Assembly: GCA_033782935.1 (NCBI GenBank)
Contig: JAWQEG010000365.1
Coordinates: 1,116,001-1,180,000 of the forward strand
From: Petrolisthes cinctipes
Lineage: Eukaryota; Arthropoda; Malacostraca; Decapoda; Porcellanidae
Direction: 5' to 3'
Length of the DNA: 64,000 nt
Part shown: piece after piece, positions 22,462 to 31,756 of the stretch
How positions within the stretch are numbered: position 1 is the first letter of the stretch
How the letters are laid out: each line of letters opens with the position of its first letter
Notes under the pieces: generated by a model
The model's input: the letters and a program-made list of their open reading frames with translations, nothing else
Told to the model about the DNA's origin: nothing
Database searches by the model: none
Made by a program: the position numbers and the translations under genes

Positions 22462-22731
22462 ATGGAAACTATAATACTGTCTCATCATTTTACGTTGAAT
22501 TTATTAATTCTAATAATTTTTTTATTGACTTTGCTCCGACTAGGAAATGGCCTGGCCTTGGATAAAAATACAAACCATCTTTGCTCCTCGATTGAAATCA
22601 CCGACCCTGGTTCATCGAGCCGATGCTCCGCACACGTGGTCTGTGGCTCTGCAACTGCTATAATACCACGTTTACGGAGCTACGGCTGGATAACAATGTC
22701 CTTGCTGTTGTCTGTCCAGGGAAATTTTTGA
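22462..22731 (+). CDS. Small ORF with signal-peptide-like start, unknown
   Basis: An 89-residue frame begins METIILSHHF followed by a hydrophobic stretch (LLILIIFLLTLL) and GNGLA, a plausible secretion signal. Cysteines follow in HLCSSIEI, SRCSAH and VVCGSA. I do not recognise the mature part. It lies 0.8 kb upstream of the amine oxidase exon on the same strand, but I see no good splice donor that would join them. It could equally be a chance frame before the (GA)n tract. Confidence 0.25.
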   Translation: METIILSHHFTLNLLILIIFLLTLLRLGNGLALDKNTNHLCSSIEITDPGSSSRCSAHVVCGSATAIIPRLRSYGWITMSLLLSVQGNF

Positions 22732-22739
22732 GGTGGTGC

Positions 22740-22825
22740 ATGACAGAGAGAGAGAGAGAGAGAGTGTTGATTTGTGTATGTGTGTTTGTGTAGAGAGAGT
22801 GAGAGAGTTAATTTGTGTAAGTGTG

Positions 22826-22891
<66 letters not shown>

Positions 22892-22940
22892 CTGTAAATA
22901 CACAAGTTCGGTGTGTGTGTGTGTGTGTGTGTAAGAATAT
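22740..22940. repeat. (GA)n and (GT)n microsatellites
   Basis: GAGA runs at about 22743-22764 and 22829-22888, and a TG run at 22912-22931. Ser/Leu-repeat frames here are artefacts. Confidence 0.95.
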
Positions 22941-23041
22941 CTGGTGTATGCACAGGAAACCTACAGTGTCCCTGTCATAATAGCCAGCACCACACCGGAA
23001 GCACATGCCACCTATCTTTATAATAGTAACAACGCATGCTA

Positions 23042-23045
<4 letters not shown>

Positions 23046-23105
<60 letters not shown>

Positions 23106-23142
23106 GTTCTTCATGTATGTATGTGTGTGTGTGTGTGTGTGT
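23046..23142. repeat. (GA)n and (GT)n microsatellites
   Basis: A GA run at 23047-23102 followed by a TG run around 23122-23142. Confidence 0.95.
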
Positions 23143-23521
23143 AGAAGTTTATTTCAGTATGTGACATTGTACAGTACATATTGACTCAACAATTTATTTC
23201 CACGGTCCCTCTTTTCAATATATCATCTTTTCCCTCATCCTACAGAGTTTTCCAGACCAATGGAGGTCTTCTTTCATCCTCAATCAATCAATCAACATAT
23301 CAATCCTTAGTCAATCAATCAATCACCTTTTCCTTCAAAATACGTTTTTTTTTTCGGTCTAGGGAGGTCTTCTTTCACTATCAAATCCATGACCCCATCA
23401 TATACATATTAGTGATATAACATATACATGTCTCCCTCCTTCTACCCTCCCTCGTCTCTCCCCATGAACACCTACCAATCTCACAGCCCTCACCTTACTC
23501 ACCCCTCCATCCCCCCACCAG

Positions 23522-23676
23522 GCTGACGTCGGCACAGAGGGTGGACGTTGTAGTAGTGGGAGGAGGTGCATCTGGCCTGTCAGCTGCCAAGGTACTATTG
23601 AAAGACAGTACAGCTGACGTGGTGGTACTGGAAGCTCAAGACTACTTAGGTGGCCGTGTTAAGACCCATAGACAAG
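23522..23676 (+). CDS. Host exon of an FAD-dependent amine oxidase (polyamine/spermine oxidase-like)
   Basis: A 155-nt exon between a polypyrimidine tract ending CCCCCCACCAG and a GTGGGC donor. It enters needing two bases from the previous exon and leaves in phase 1. It encodes the N-terminal FAD-binding fold of the flavin amine oxidase family: VDVVVVGGGASGLSAAK is the glycine-rich dinucleotide loop, VVVLEAQDYLGGRVKT gives the acidic residue at the end of the second strand and the conserved LGGR-V motif. These enzymes oxidise polyamines or amines, releasing hydrogen peroxide. No neighbouring exon of the gene is recognised in the window, so introns must be long or the exon is isolated. Polyamine oxidase is the likeliest subgroup but monoamine oxidase-like is not excluded. 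Confidence 0.75.
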
Positions 23677-24139
23677 GTGGGCTTTCTATTCTGTCTCTTT
23701 GTATAGATATTATTATTATTTTATATAAATATTATTATTATTAATATTATTATTATCATATATATACAGGGTGTCCCTCGACTTTCCTTTCCAGCTTTGT
23801 CAAATGAAAGTAGATGTATTTCTAGGATAAAAAATACTCTATAAACATATGTCTTCTGAGATCTTGTTTAGCAGTTATGTTGAAATTAAAAATGTGTGCA
23901 CAAGGGAAGGTGGGAGGTGGTAGGCAATGGTGGCTGTTGTACTCGGTGTTGCCATACACTAGGCTGTTATTTTTGGGTATTTCACGTTTTCTTTCTTATA
24001 ACTTATTCCACATCTCTGCCACGTTACAACATCATAGTTTTTATAACAATAACTTGATGAACTACAACAAATGCATAATAACCGTTCGGCATTGATAATT
24101 TTCTTAATTTTTTAATTTTCATTTGTTTTATTATAGTTT
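23677..24139. other. AT-rich interval (intron of the amine oxidase gene if active)
   Basis: Contains a (TAT)n-like stretch around 23708-23760 and a CAGGGTGTCCC motif at 23768, often seen at ends of interspersed repeats. No coding recognised. Confidence 0.35.
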
Positions 24140-25660
24140 TATTCTCTTGATTTAATAAGTAGATGACTTCACCTTAGTTAGATTTCGGGTCCTAGACCCT
24201 TCTTCAGTAGATGTTTCTCCTTTGGTGGTGGCAGTGGGAATGATGCTAGCCGACAGAAAGAAGATTTAGGGTTTTATGCCTATCGACTCATGGTGATGGT
24301 TACATCAACACATTTTCCCCCAGACTACAAGGTTGCAATCTTTGCTCTTACAGCCGGGTATCTACTTACTGCTAGGCTGGGAAAATTGTCCAACAATTCT
24401 ACTGACCTGGGAATCGAACCCGGGATCTCTCGCTTGCAAAGTGAGTGTGCTAACCATTACACCATCAGCACCCTTATCCTAGCTGGTCGCTTGCAGCTCT
24501 ATTTATACACTGGTTGTGCGGGTTGTGCTGGCGTGGGAGCACCTGATTGGCTGTTGGACTTCCCCACGCCTCTGCTCTGACTCGGTAGGGCCTGCAGATT
24601 CACTGACTGGATATTTAGATCTGGATTTACTTCTTTGATGTAAAAAGCCTCCAAAAATTGAAATCGCCTGTTATCTCAGCTTATCTGATCATTTATCTAT
24701 AATATCTGTAGCCTCTTCTAAGTAACTTCTAGTGAGTGTCTTCCAGTGGGCTTCCCTGAAGTGGCTTCTTGGGGCTCCACTTGTAAGGTGGTAGCTAAGG
24801 CGGTGGGTCAATTTCATGGTCATCATGCCGATGTAGGTAGAGGGGAGGGATTCACAGTTACCTTGTTTGCAAGTGAACCTATGTACGACATTAGCCTCTT
24901 AGGTATTTCCTCTTTCTTTATTTGGTCGATTCCGTATTGGTAGGTTGCTTGTCTTCTTCCTTTTGTAGTAAATTATTAATTTCGCTATTTTGTTCTGGTT
25001 GGTAGGTTGAACATTTCTTTAAACAATTTGCTTGATGGCTCTTTCCTCGTCTTTATAGGCGGTGGAAAAGTGGGCTCTATAGTATAAGTTGATCGGTGTT
25101 GTTCTTGTTGTGAAAGTCGTCTATGATTTTTCTAGTTTGTCTTTTGATATCTCGTTCATCGAAGCAGTTGTTAATAAGAACATGGGTGGACCGTTCTATT
25201 TCCTGGTGAATCTGTTGCCATGTGCTGCAGTGAGTGATGGCCCTGTGGATATATGCACCAATTGTTGAATCTTTATATCTTTGAGGGCATTCACTTATCC
25301 CGTTAAGGCAGTTTCCTGGATGGAAAGTTTGATATATACGTCGGTGTTGAATTTATCACCATCTTGCATCAACAAGACGTCAAGGAAGGGCATGGTTCCA
25401 TTTTCACTTTTTTCGATAGTGAAAGTGTCCTAAAGTTTCTTGGAGTGTAAGTTTCAGTCGTTCAGCGTCTAATTCCTTCTCTGTTTTTATGAAAATGTCG
25501 TCGATGTACCGGCAATATAAGTCAGGCTTCTTCACGTGTTTATAAATCTCTTCCTCGACGCATCCCATGAAGAAATTAGCGAACAGGACACCCAACGGGG
25601 ATCCCATAGCCACTACATCTAGCTGACGACCGAGGGGCGGACAAGTGAGGTCTGGGCCGC
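24140..25660 (-). pseudogene. Penelope-like element relic 1 (RT + GIY-YIG)
   Basis: Minus strand. The reverse transcriptase end shows VAMGSPLGVLFANFFMG and the catalytic CRYIDDIFIKT (about 25535-25490). Frame-broken blocks follow: PLPFLDVLL-like, ECPQRYKDSTIGAYIHRA, and a GIY-YIG nuclease region (FTCKQGNCESLPSTYIG). A closing LEAFYIKEVNPDLNIQ is typical of Penelope C-termini. An AAGGGTCTAGGACCCGAAAT block near 24190-24210 marks the 3' end. Many frameshifts. A SINE interrupts the 3' part. Confidence 0.7.
24257..24475 (-). mobile_element. tRNA-derived SINE
   Basis: The minus strand from about 24473 reads like a tRNA. It has box A TGGTGTAATGG (24454-24464), an anticodon-loop-like TTTGCAA flanked by CTCACT and GCGAGAG, and box B GGTTCGATTCC (24411-24421). 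A non-tRNA body with CCCAGCCTAGCAGTAAG and ATACCCGGCTGTAAGAGC follows. There is no tRNA-like closure of the acceptor stem, so this is a SINE with an internal RNA polymerase III promoter, not a tRNA gene. It lies in the 3' region of a Penelope-like relic. Confidence 0.65.
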
Positions 25661-26420
25661 ACCACCAGCTGCTGCTGCAGGGAAGAGACCGCCTCACTCT
25701 ATGCCAATTGCAGCCGGCGTGCGTGTCCAAGCGACCTGGGGGTCTGTGGCGACCGATAGCCTGACCTGGGGGTCTGGGTCGGTAAACGTGGGCGACGTCC
25801 AGCCAAATTAAATATTATAGGATATCCTACTCACTGTGCCATTGAGGAGGGGTGAATGATACACGGAGAAATACTTGTGTACTTTACTGAGATTCGGTGC
25901 TTACTGCCACGTGCCAGTCTGGCTGAACCAAACATCTCGTACTGCTTTAACACCTTATTGGTTTTATATGATCAATTGAATATCCCCTAACTTCATGGAA
26001 TTCATCCTGAGATGTGCACAAATCCCAGGACCTTGGGTATTTCCCCAGATCTTGGGATTTACCCCCTAGATTTAAACAAAATCGTACCAAAACCTGGTTC
26101 GGATTTATAATTTTCGACATTTATGGCAAATCATCATTTCAAAACTTGGCTCGGGTTTTCAATTTTCGACATTCATGGGTGATCATGAATTCACTATAAA
26201 AGCCAAACATGCTAATTGACGCGCATTCCACCACCCAAAACCCCGATTCCAGGCTCTCCCTCAAGACTGTATGGGTAGGAATGGGGTGGCAATTGTAACA
26301 AAATATATAATTTCCGACAATAAATTAATAAAAAAAATATCAAATCCGTTCATTTCAAGATGATTCTCTACCAAAATCACACAAATAAATGGAGGTGTGA
26401 TTCCAAAGATTTACCTATAT
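25661..26420. other. Interval, nothing recognised
   Basis: Includes a duplicated ACCTGGGGGTCTG motif (25736 and 25766). No coding or RNA feature recognised. Confidence 0.35.
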
Positions 26421-26429
26421 ATATATATG

Positions 26430-27640
26430 GGTACTGTTGAAGAGGATCTTCTCAAATACAATCGCCCAAAGTGAAGGACCTAGACGAGCTACTACTACTA
26501 CAACAACGGTTTATCTCCTCGTCTGGTCTGATCTTCACCTACGAAAAATCAACGGATGGCAAACTACCCTTCCTGGACCTCTTGGTTGCCCACCACAACT
26601 CAGACTTCCAAACCACAGTGTACACAAAGTCCACCAACAACGGTCGGTGTCTAAATGGTGACAGTGAATGCCCCAGGAGATACCTCCTATCCACCATCTC
26701 ATCCTACGTCAGGAGGGCTCTCTCTCACTGCACCAACTGGTTAGAGACACACACCAGGAACTAGAACGTCTCACCCAAGTCCTGGTAAACAATGGATATT
26801 CCAATACAGACGTCTCCAACACCATCAAATTTCCAGCTAGAAAAATGGTACGAAGTTAATTCCCCAACCAAACCCAACAGTGATATCAAACTTTACTACC
26901 GCAACTACATGTCCACCGACTACAAGACTGACGAGACCATACAAAGAGACATAATAAAGAAGAATGTACACCCCACCGACTCAGACAGCGAGATCAAACT
27001 AGTAATTTACTACAAGTCTCCAAAAACCTCGAACCTCACCCTACACAACCGACCTACTACCTCCAAGAGCCCGATGAACAGTGACTACTTGATTTACCAG
27101 CACACCTGTAACAGTGTGGACTGTTGGCCTCACCACTATGTTGGTAAAACACAAACATCACTGTCTCGTCGGCTCACCATGCACCTCCAGTCAGGATCTA
27201 TAAAAAATCACTACCGCACCCACGACCACCAAGCTCTGACACGAGACAAACTAGTAAATAATACCACCATACTAGACAAAGAAACAGACAGCAGAAGACT
27301 CTCCTACCTAGAAGCGATATACACAGAAACCCTACAACCTTCGATAAACAACCAGACACAAGACCTCCAAATACTGCCCTCCAGAAAGTGACACATCACC
27401 AGCACTGTCAGGATACCCACAACACCTCCAACACCTACTGACCCACCACAAGCATCTAACATCTTACCCACCACCAACCAACAACTCAGACGTAGCGCCA
27501 GGATCACTAGGCCGCTGATATGGTGGCCCCGCCCACCTCACGTACGGAAAATAGTTAATACCCCTAACCCACCCAGAATCACCACTTCTTCCTGAAGATG
27601 TCCAATGTATTGAACGAAACGTCGACCTCCTCCAACAACT
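26430..27640 (+). pseudogene. Penelope-like element relic 2 (RT end + GIY-YIG)
   Basis: Plus strand. The reverse transcriptase end is DGKLPFLDLLVAHHNSD and TKSTNNGRCLNGDSECPRRY (frame from 26471). Frame 26792-27391 then carries the linker and a GIY-YIG endonuclease: YLIYQHTCNSVDC, then HYVGKTQTSLSRRLTMHL, an Arg-containing helix, and YLEAIYTETLQPSIN. The TGAACGAAACGTCGAC block near 27610-27625 resembles common Penelope 3' ends. The polymerase palm is missing, so the copy is 5'-truncated. The nuclease part is open for 199 codons. Confidence 0.75.
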
Positions 27641-27770
27641 CAACATTTGCCTCACTTATCCACCATCTAAGTGAAGATATAAGAAAAACTGTAAGATTTA
27701 TTGAAAACATAAATAATAAACTCATAAATGCAGAACAAGCCATTTCATTCAACCTCGTTTGTTTAAAAGA

Positions 27771-27927
<157 letters not shown>

Positions 27928-27935
27928 TAATCTAT

Positions 27936-28856
27936 ACATGGAATATTTCGAGAACCAAATGTAACGTGTCTAAGATATGTGGATGATGTATTATGCTTTT
28001 GGACTGATCGTCTAGATGTTAATGATTTTTTGGAGAAATTGAATTCACTTGCCCCTTCCATTAAATTTACTCATGAACTTGAACAAGATAACACTCTCCC
28101 ATTTTTAGATGTGCAAATTGTAAGAGATAATGGTATTCTCAAAACAAGAGTGCATAGGAACCCTACAAACATACTATCTTATGTCCACTTTCATTCTAAC
28201 CATCACATGAAGGTGAAGAAATCAGTATTTATATTAATATATTTAAGGGCATATAGGATTTCGGATCCTGAATATTTAGATGCAGAGATTAAAACAATTT
28301 TAGAAATTGGACAGAAATTAAATTACCCAGTAAACATTCTTAATCAGTGTCATAATACAGCAAAGAAACGCTTTTATTACGTAAGAAATGAGAGCTTACC
28401 TTGCCAGCCAAATCGCAAAATGCTTGTTCTTCCATTCCATGAAAACTTTGTTTTCTTGTTTTCTTGATTGTATACAGGTATTGAAGAAACTCAATGTACA
28501 GGTCGTGTTTAAATATGATAATACAGTTAAAAAATCTCTCATCAAAAATAGTCCAGAAAATGACTCTGGTGTAATATATAAAATTTCATGTCGGGACTGT
28601 GACCAGTTTTATATATGACAGTCAAGGTGGGACAACAAAGTAGTGGATTATTACAACATAAAGATATCAATGATCATATCAACTGGGCTGGTTCTAAGGT
28701 TTTAGCTAAGGCAAAATGTTTCTATGAAAGAAATTTCATCGAATCTTGTATAATTTCTAGTACATATGATAAAAATTTTAATATGAGCTATGTTCATTTC
28801 AAGTGTGACAAAGTGTTAACAGATTTGATAATAAAGAGATTCCCGCCAGACTAGTC
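27936..28856 (+). pseudogene. Penelope-like element relic 3 (different family)
   Basis: Plus strand. YVDDVLCFWTDRLDV (catalytic Asp pair), then NTLPFLDVQIVRDNG and HRNPTNILSYVHFHSNHH, typical of Penelope-type polymerases. After a frameshift near 28440 come SGVIYKISCRDCDQFYI, the start of GIY-YIG, and a stop. It is clearly diverged from relics 1 and 2. It begins right after a (TA)n array and ends at 28854. Confidence 0.75.
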
Positions 28857-28920
28857 TGGGCAGGTGAGGCGAGGAGAAGTGAAGTCTCTTTTAGTTACAC
28901 CCCCAGGTGGCCTATGTGTA

Positions 28921-29640
28921 TATGTCATGCTCAATGTAGATAATTGCCTAATGTGAACATTAGGCAGAAAATTGCCTAATGTTCACATCAGGCAAGGTAC
29001 TTGCTCAATGTTTACATATTGTCAACATTAGGCAAAAAAATGCCTAATGTTCACATTATGCAGCTCAATTTTGCCCAATGTAAACAAAATTGCCTAATGT
29101 TTACATTATGATACGCTCTGTGTGGAGAATAAACAGTTTTAAGATTATCAGTTTATTACAATACTCACAAAAATTATTAGAATTTACCCACTTATATAGA
29201 CCATTCTAAGACTATTTTCTTCTATGGCATTTTCTCCGCAAATGCCTCATTTCCAAGATAGGGCATATTCAAATGGGGCATTTTGAAATTAGCCTGACCT
29301 TACCTAACCTAACCTGACCTAACCCAACCCAACCTAACCCAACCTAACCTAACCTAACCTAGACCGCATCAGACTACCGGGACCTAACCTGGACAGACTA
29401 CCGGGACCTAACCTGGGCAAACTATGCTAAAACCGTGATGGAGGGCTTTGCCTTTACAAACTCGTATTCACATCAGGCAAAATACCATTGCCTAATCTGA
29501 AAGTCTTGCCTAAAGTGAACATTAAGCAAAAAATTTGCCTATTGTAAACATTGTGCAAATTGATTGCTTAATATGAACATTAGGCAATTTCTCTGACTAA
29601 TGTTCACATTAGGCAATTATCCACATTGAGCGTGACATAT
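28921..29640. mobile_element. Terminal-inverted-repeat element made of palindromic subrepeats
   Basis: The left end TATGTCATGCTCAATG and the reverse complement of the right end TATGTCACGCTCAATG agree with two or three mismatches for over 70 bp, including ATAATTGCCTAATGTG. Inside each arm a near-perfect palindrome with 10-bp arms TGCCTAATGT/ACATTAGGCA recurs many times in intact and decayed form. There is no coding. A flanking TA on both sides would fit a Tc1/mariner-type duplication, but the surroundings are TA-rich. Confidence 0.7.
29283..29362 (+). repeat. (AACCT)n telomere-like repeat
   Basis: Runs of CCTAACCTAACCTAACC with variants (AACCC, GACCT). The unit is the complement of TTAGG, the common arthropod telomere repeat. 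It lies in the middle of the palindrome-rich element and is followed by two copies of GACTACCGGGACCTAACCTG at 29371 and 29395. Confidence 0.8.
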
Positions 29641-29651
29641 ATATATACTCC

Positions 29652-30742
29652 CGTGCTCGTCGCCGTTCTCCTTCCTCCTCTTCTTCGTCGTCCTCTTCCT
29701 CTTCTTCGTCGTCGGGGAGCTCTCCTTCGCCCGCCCGCAAATCCCGCAAGGGTAAGCGGGGGGGGGACAGCCCCTCGTCGAGGAAGATAGTTAAGATCTT
29801 CCACACCCTTATTCCTCACGCTTTTCCTGGGGCGTCCATCGCGCAGCCTCCGGCTGTCGCTACGGAACCCGCTCGTTTTCCCCCGCCTCCCGCTGCTGCT
29901 CCCGTCGAGGGCGCGAGTCCTCCCGGGGATGGGGGAGTCCTTTTCGTGCCTCCCGTTTCCCCGGGACTCGAGTCTCCGTCGGGGGACGTAGCTGAGGAGT
30001 TGGTTACCTCTGCACCTCCGTCCCCGTCACACCCTCCTTCGGGAGACGGATACCTTCCCTACTCTTGGTCTCTTCTCCCTCCTACCTGGACCCACTCTTC
30101 GGAGGAGGGCAGACTGGTGGCTTGGTCTCCGGACACGGCTCAACCAGACGTGTGGAACCGGAGGGATGACGTCCTGGTGAAGTGGGGGGCGGATGAGAAG
30201 GGCGAGGCTATTCCCTTCTACAAGGTCCGTCCTATCTCAGCGCCCGTACCCACTTCATCTAGGGTGTCCTCTGCGGCGACCCTGGACGCGATGGGTTTTC
30301 TGGTGGAGTACAGCTAGCTGCACTTGTCCGGGGCTTGGAGGATTGACCGCTCCCACGGTAACACGGCGCTCCTCCTTTCCCCGGACGCGTACTTCCCGGG
30401 GGATAAGGGCGAAGGGGACCTGGACATTCCAGCCCTTCTCCTTAAGTCCCTGGACCACCAGAGAAACAACGCGCCCAGGAAGCCCCCTCCTCCGTCTTTC
30501 CCCTTCATCCTCCCTCATTCCCGGGCCCCCCCGGGCTTGAGGGAGTGCCTGTGGAAGACGGAGAAGGAGCCCCCGGTCCCCTATCAGCTGAAGGAGCCCG
30601 ATGGCAAGTTGCGACAGGCGGAGTCTGCTACCCGTCTAGAGTTGGCCCACACCATCTCCACGGGGGCAGCCGCCTCGTTGATCAGGGACTGCCTCAACGC
30701 CCTTACCAACTCCTACCACGAGATGTCGGGTGTACAGCTAGC
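29652..30742 (+). pseudogene. DIRS copy 3 gag exon 1
   Basis: One frame runs from an Arg/Ser-rich start (SRARRRSPSSSSS) through KIFHTLIPHAFPG, a Pro-rich section, GDGYLPYSWSLLPPTWTHSS, and after an in-frame stop at 30315-30317 continues SGAWRIDRSHGNTALLLSPD and ATRLELAHTISTGAAASLI. It ends at a GTGAGT donor (30743) leaving a two-base codon remainder. This is probably the structural protein. I recognise no zinc knuckle. Confidence 0.75.
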
Positions 30743-30859
30743 GTGAGTACCTTACTCGTGTGTCATGTTTATTAGGGATACTGGGTAGAGGGTCTCTCTG
30801 TTACTCCCGGGTACTTATCCCCGGGTTCGCTCGGTTTTTTCCTTGTTTACCCCTTACAG
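30743..30859 (+). other. DIRS copy 3 gag intron 1
   Basis: GTGAGT donor at 30743 and a TTACCCCTTACAG acceptor ending at 30859, 117 nt. Removing it restores the gag frame (remainder of two bases plus one). Confidence 0.7.
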
Positions 30860-31120
30860 TGACACCCTCTCTTCCATGGCCACCGTGATGGAGGGCGTGG
30901 CGGCGATGGCGACCCACTTCATGCGGGAGGAGGCGAAGGCTTTCGCCGAGGCGAGACTGGCAGCCCGCCAGGCGGCGGCTAAATCTGCGCCGGAGATGGC
31001 ACAGAGGGGAGTGGTGCGAGCTGCCCCCCTGTCCCCTGCCCTCTTTGATCAACCAGCGACAGACACAATCTTCGCCTCCCTCCCAGCGGTAATCAATTTA
31101 CCAAAACCCTCCACCTCCAA
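30860..31120 (+). pseudogene. DIRS copy 3 gag exon 2
   Basis: Encodes DTLSSMATVMEGVAAMATHF and EEAKAFAEARLAARQAAAK, an alpha-helical Ala/Glu/Arg-rich segment conserved in copy 1 and, with changes, in the second DIRS family at 39.6 kb. No stops in this exon. Confidence 0.75.
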
Positions 31121-31220
31121 GTAAGTACCTCTCGTGTTCGTCTTACACGAGTTTTCACGGGGGTGAAATGGAAGGATTTTCGGGTCTACTTTGGTTCCTA
31201 ATCATTCTGTTTGTCCATAG
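31121..31220 (+). other. DIRS copy 3 gag intron 2
   Basis: GTAAGT donor at 31121 and a TGTTTGTCCATAG acceptor ending at 31220, 100 nt. Joining preserves the frame and the Lys codon spanning the junction. Copy 1 has the same sites. Confidence 0.75.
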
Positions 31221-31549
31221 GCCACGTGCCCCACAGCCATCCAGACCAGCCTACCAGCCCCGGAGGCCCTCCCAGCCCTCCAGGCTACCGAGGCCCTCCT
31301 ATCCCACTCCCCCGAAAGCACACAACAGGCCCTCCCAGAGGGGCCAGCAGCCGTTTCGGGGAAGGGGACAGGGCTCCAAGTCCTACTCCAAGCCCAAGTC
31401 CTCCTTCAACCACCCCTCCCAGAAGGACCGCTCCACTTGAGGGTCCCACTCTGGGCTGTCTCACAGGGTGGTCAGCAGCCTGGCCCGCCCACGGCTGGGC
31501 AGCAAGGATAATTCGCCAGGGCCTGTCATGGCCCTGGATTACTGTTCAG
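31221..31549 (+). pseudogene. DIRS copy 3 gag exon 3 overlapping pol exon 1
   Basis: In one frame this is the gag tail (PRAPQPSRPAYQPRRPSQP and GRGQGSKSYSKPKSS) ending with a stop at 31438-31440, basic and Pro-rich like nucleocapsid tails. In another frame, open to a GTGAGT donor at 31550, it encodes TLGCLTGWSAAWPAHGWAAR and QGLSWPWITVQ, which looks like the N-terminal segment of DIRS reverse transcriptases. So gag and pol appear to overlap here. Confidence 0.65.
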
Positions 31550-31756
31550 GTGAGTAACTGTCATCTTTCCTATTCTGACATATGAATTATGCCTAATCCC
31601 GTCCTTGGGTTACCGTTAGGTCAAAATCAGGTTTTCCCTTGCGGTCAAAATCTCTGCCTCTCCCGTCATTTACCCTCCAACCACCCCGGGTCCCTCGGGC
31701 CCCGGGAGATTAGGATTAACGGTACTCTCACTGACACCTGTCTCTTCCCGTTACAG
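31550..31756 (+). other. DIRS copy 3 pol intron
   Basis: GTGAGT donor at 31550, TCTCTTCCCGTTACAG acceptor ending at 31756, 207 nt. It is phase 0 on both sides and joins the pol N-terminus to PLRLPPASTKVS in frame. Equivalent sites exist in copy 1 (5333 and 5165). Confidence 0.75.

Noticed and set aside
22672..23114. Ser/Leu- and Glu/Arg-repeat proteins
   Set aside because: Translation of (GA)n microsatellites.
23768..23800. CAGGGTGTCCC motif as a transposon end
   Set aside because: The motif is common at ends of several repeat types, but no partner terminus or target duplication was found.
24403..24475. Functional tRNA gene
   Set aside because: Boxes A and B are good, but the acceptor stem does not close and a SINE-like body follows.
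28915..29640. CRISPR array
   Set aside because: The repeats are palindromic, variable in length and spacing, arranged in inverted arms, and the DNA is eukaryotic.
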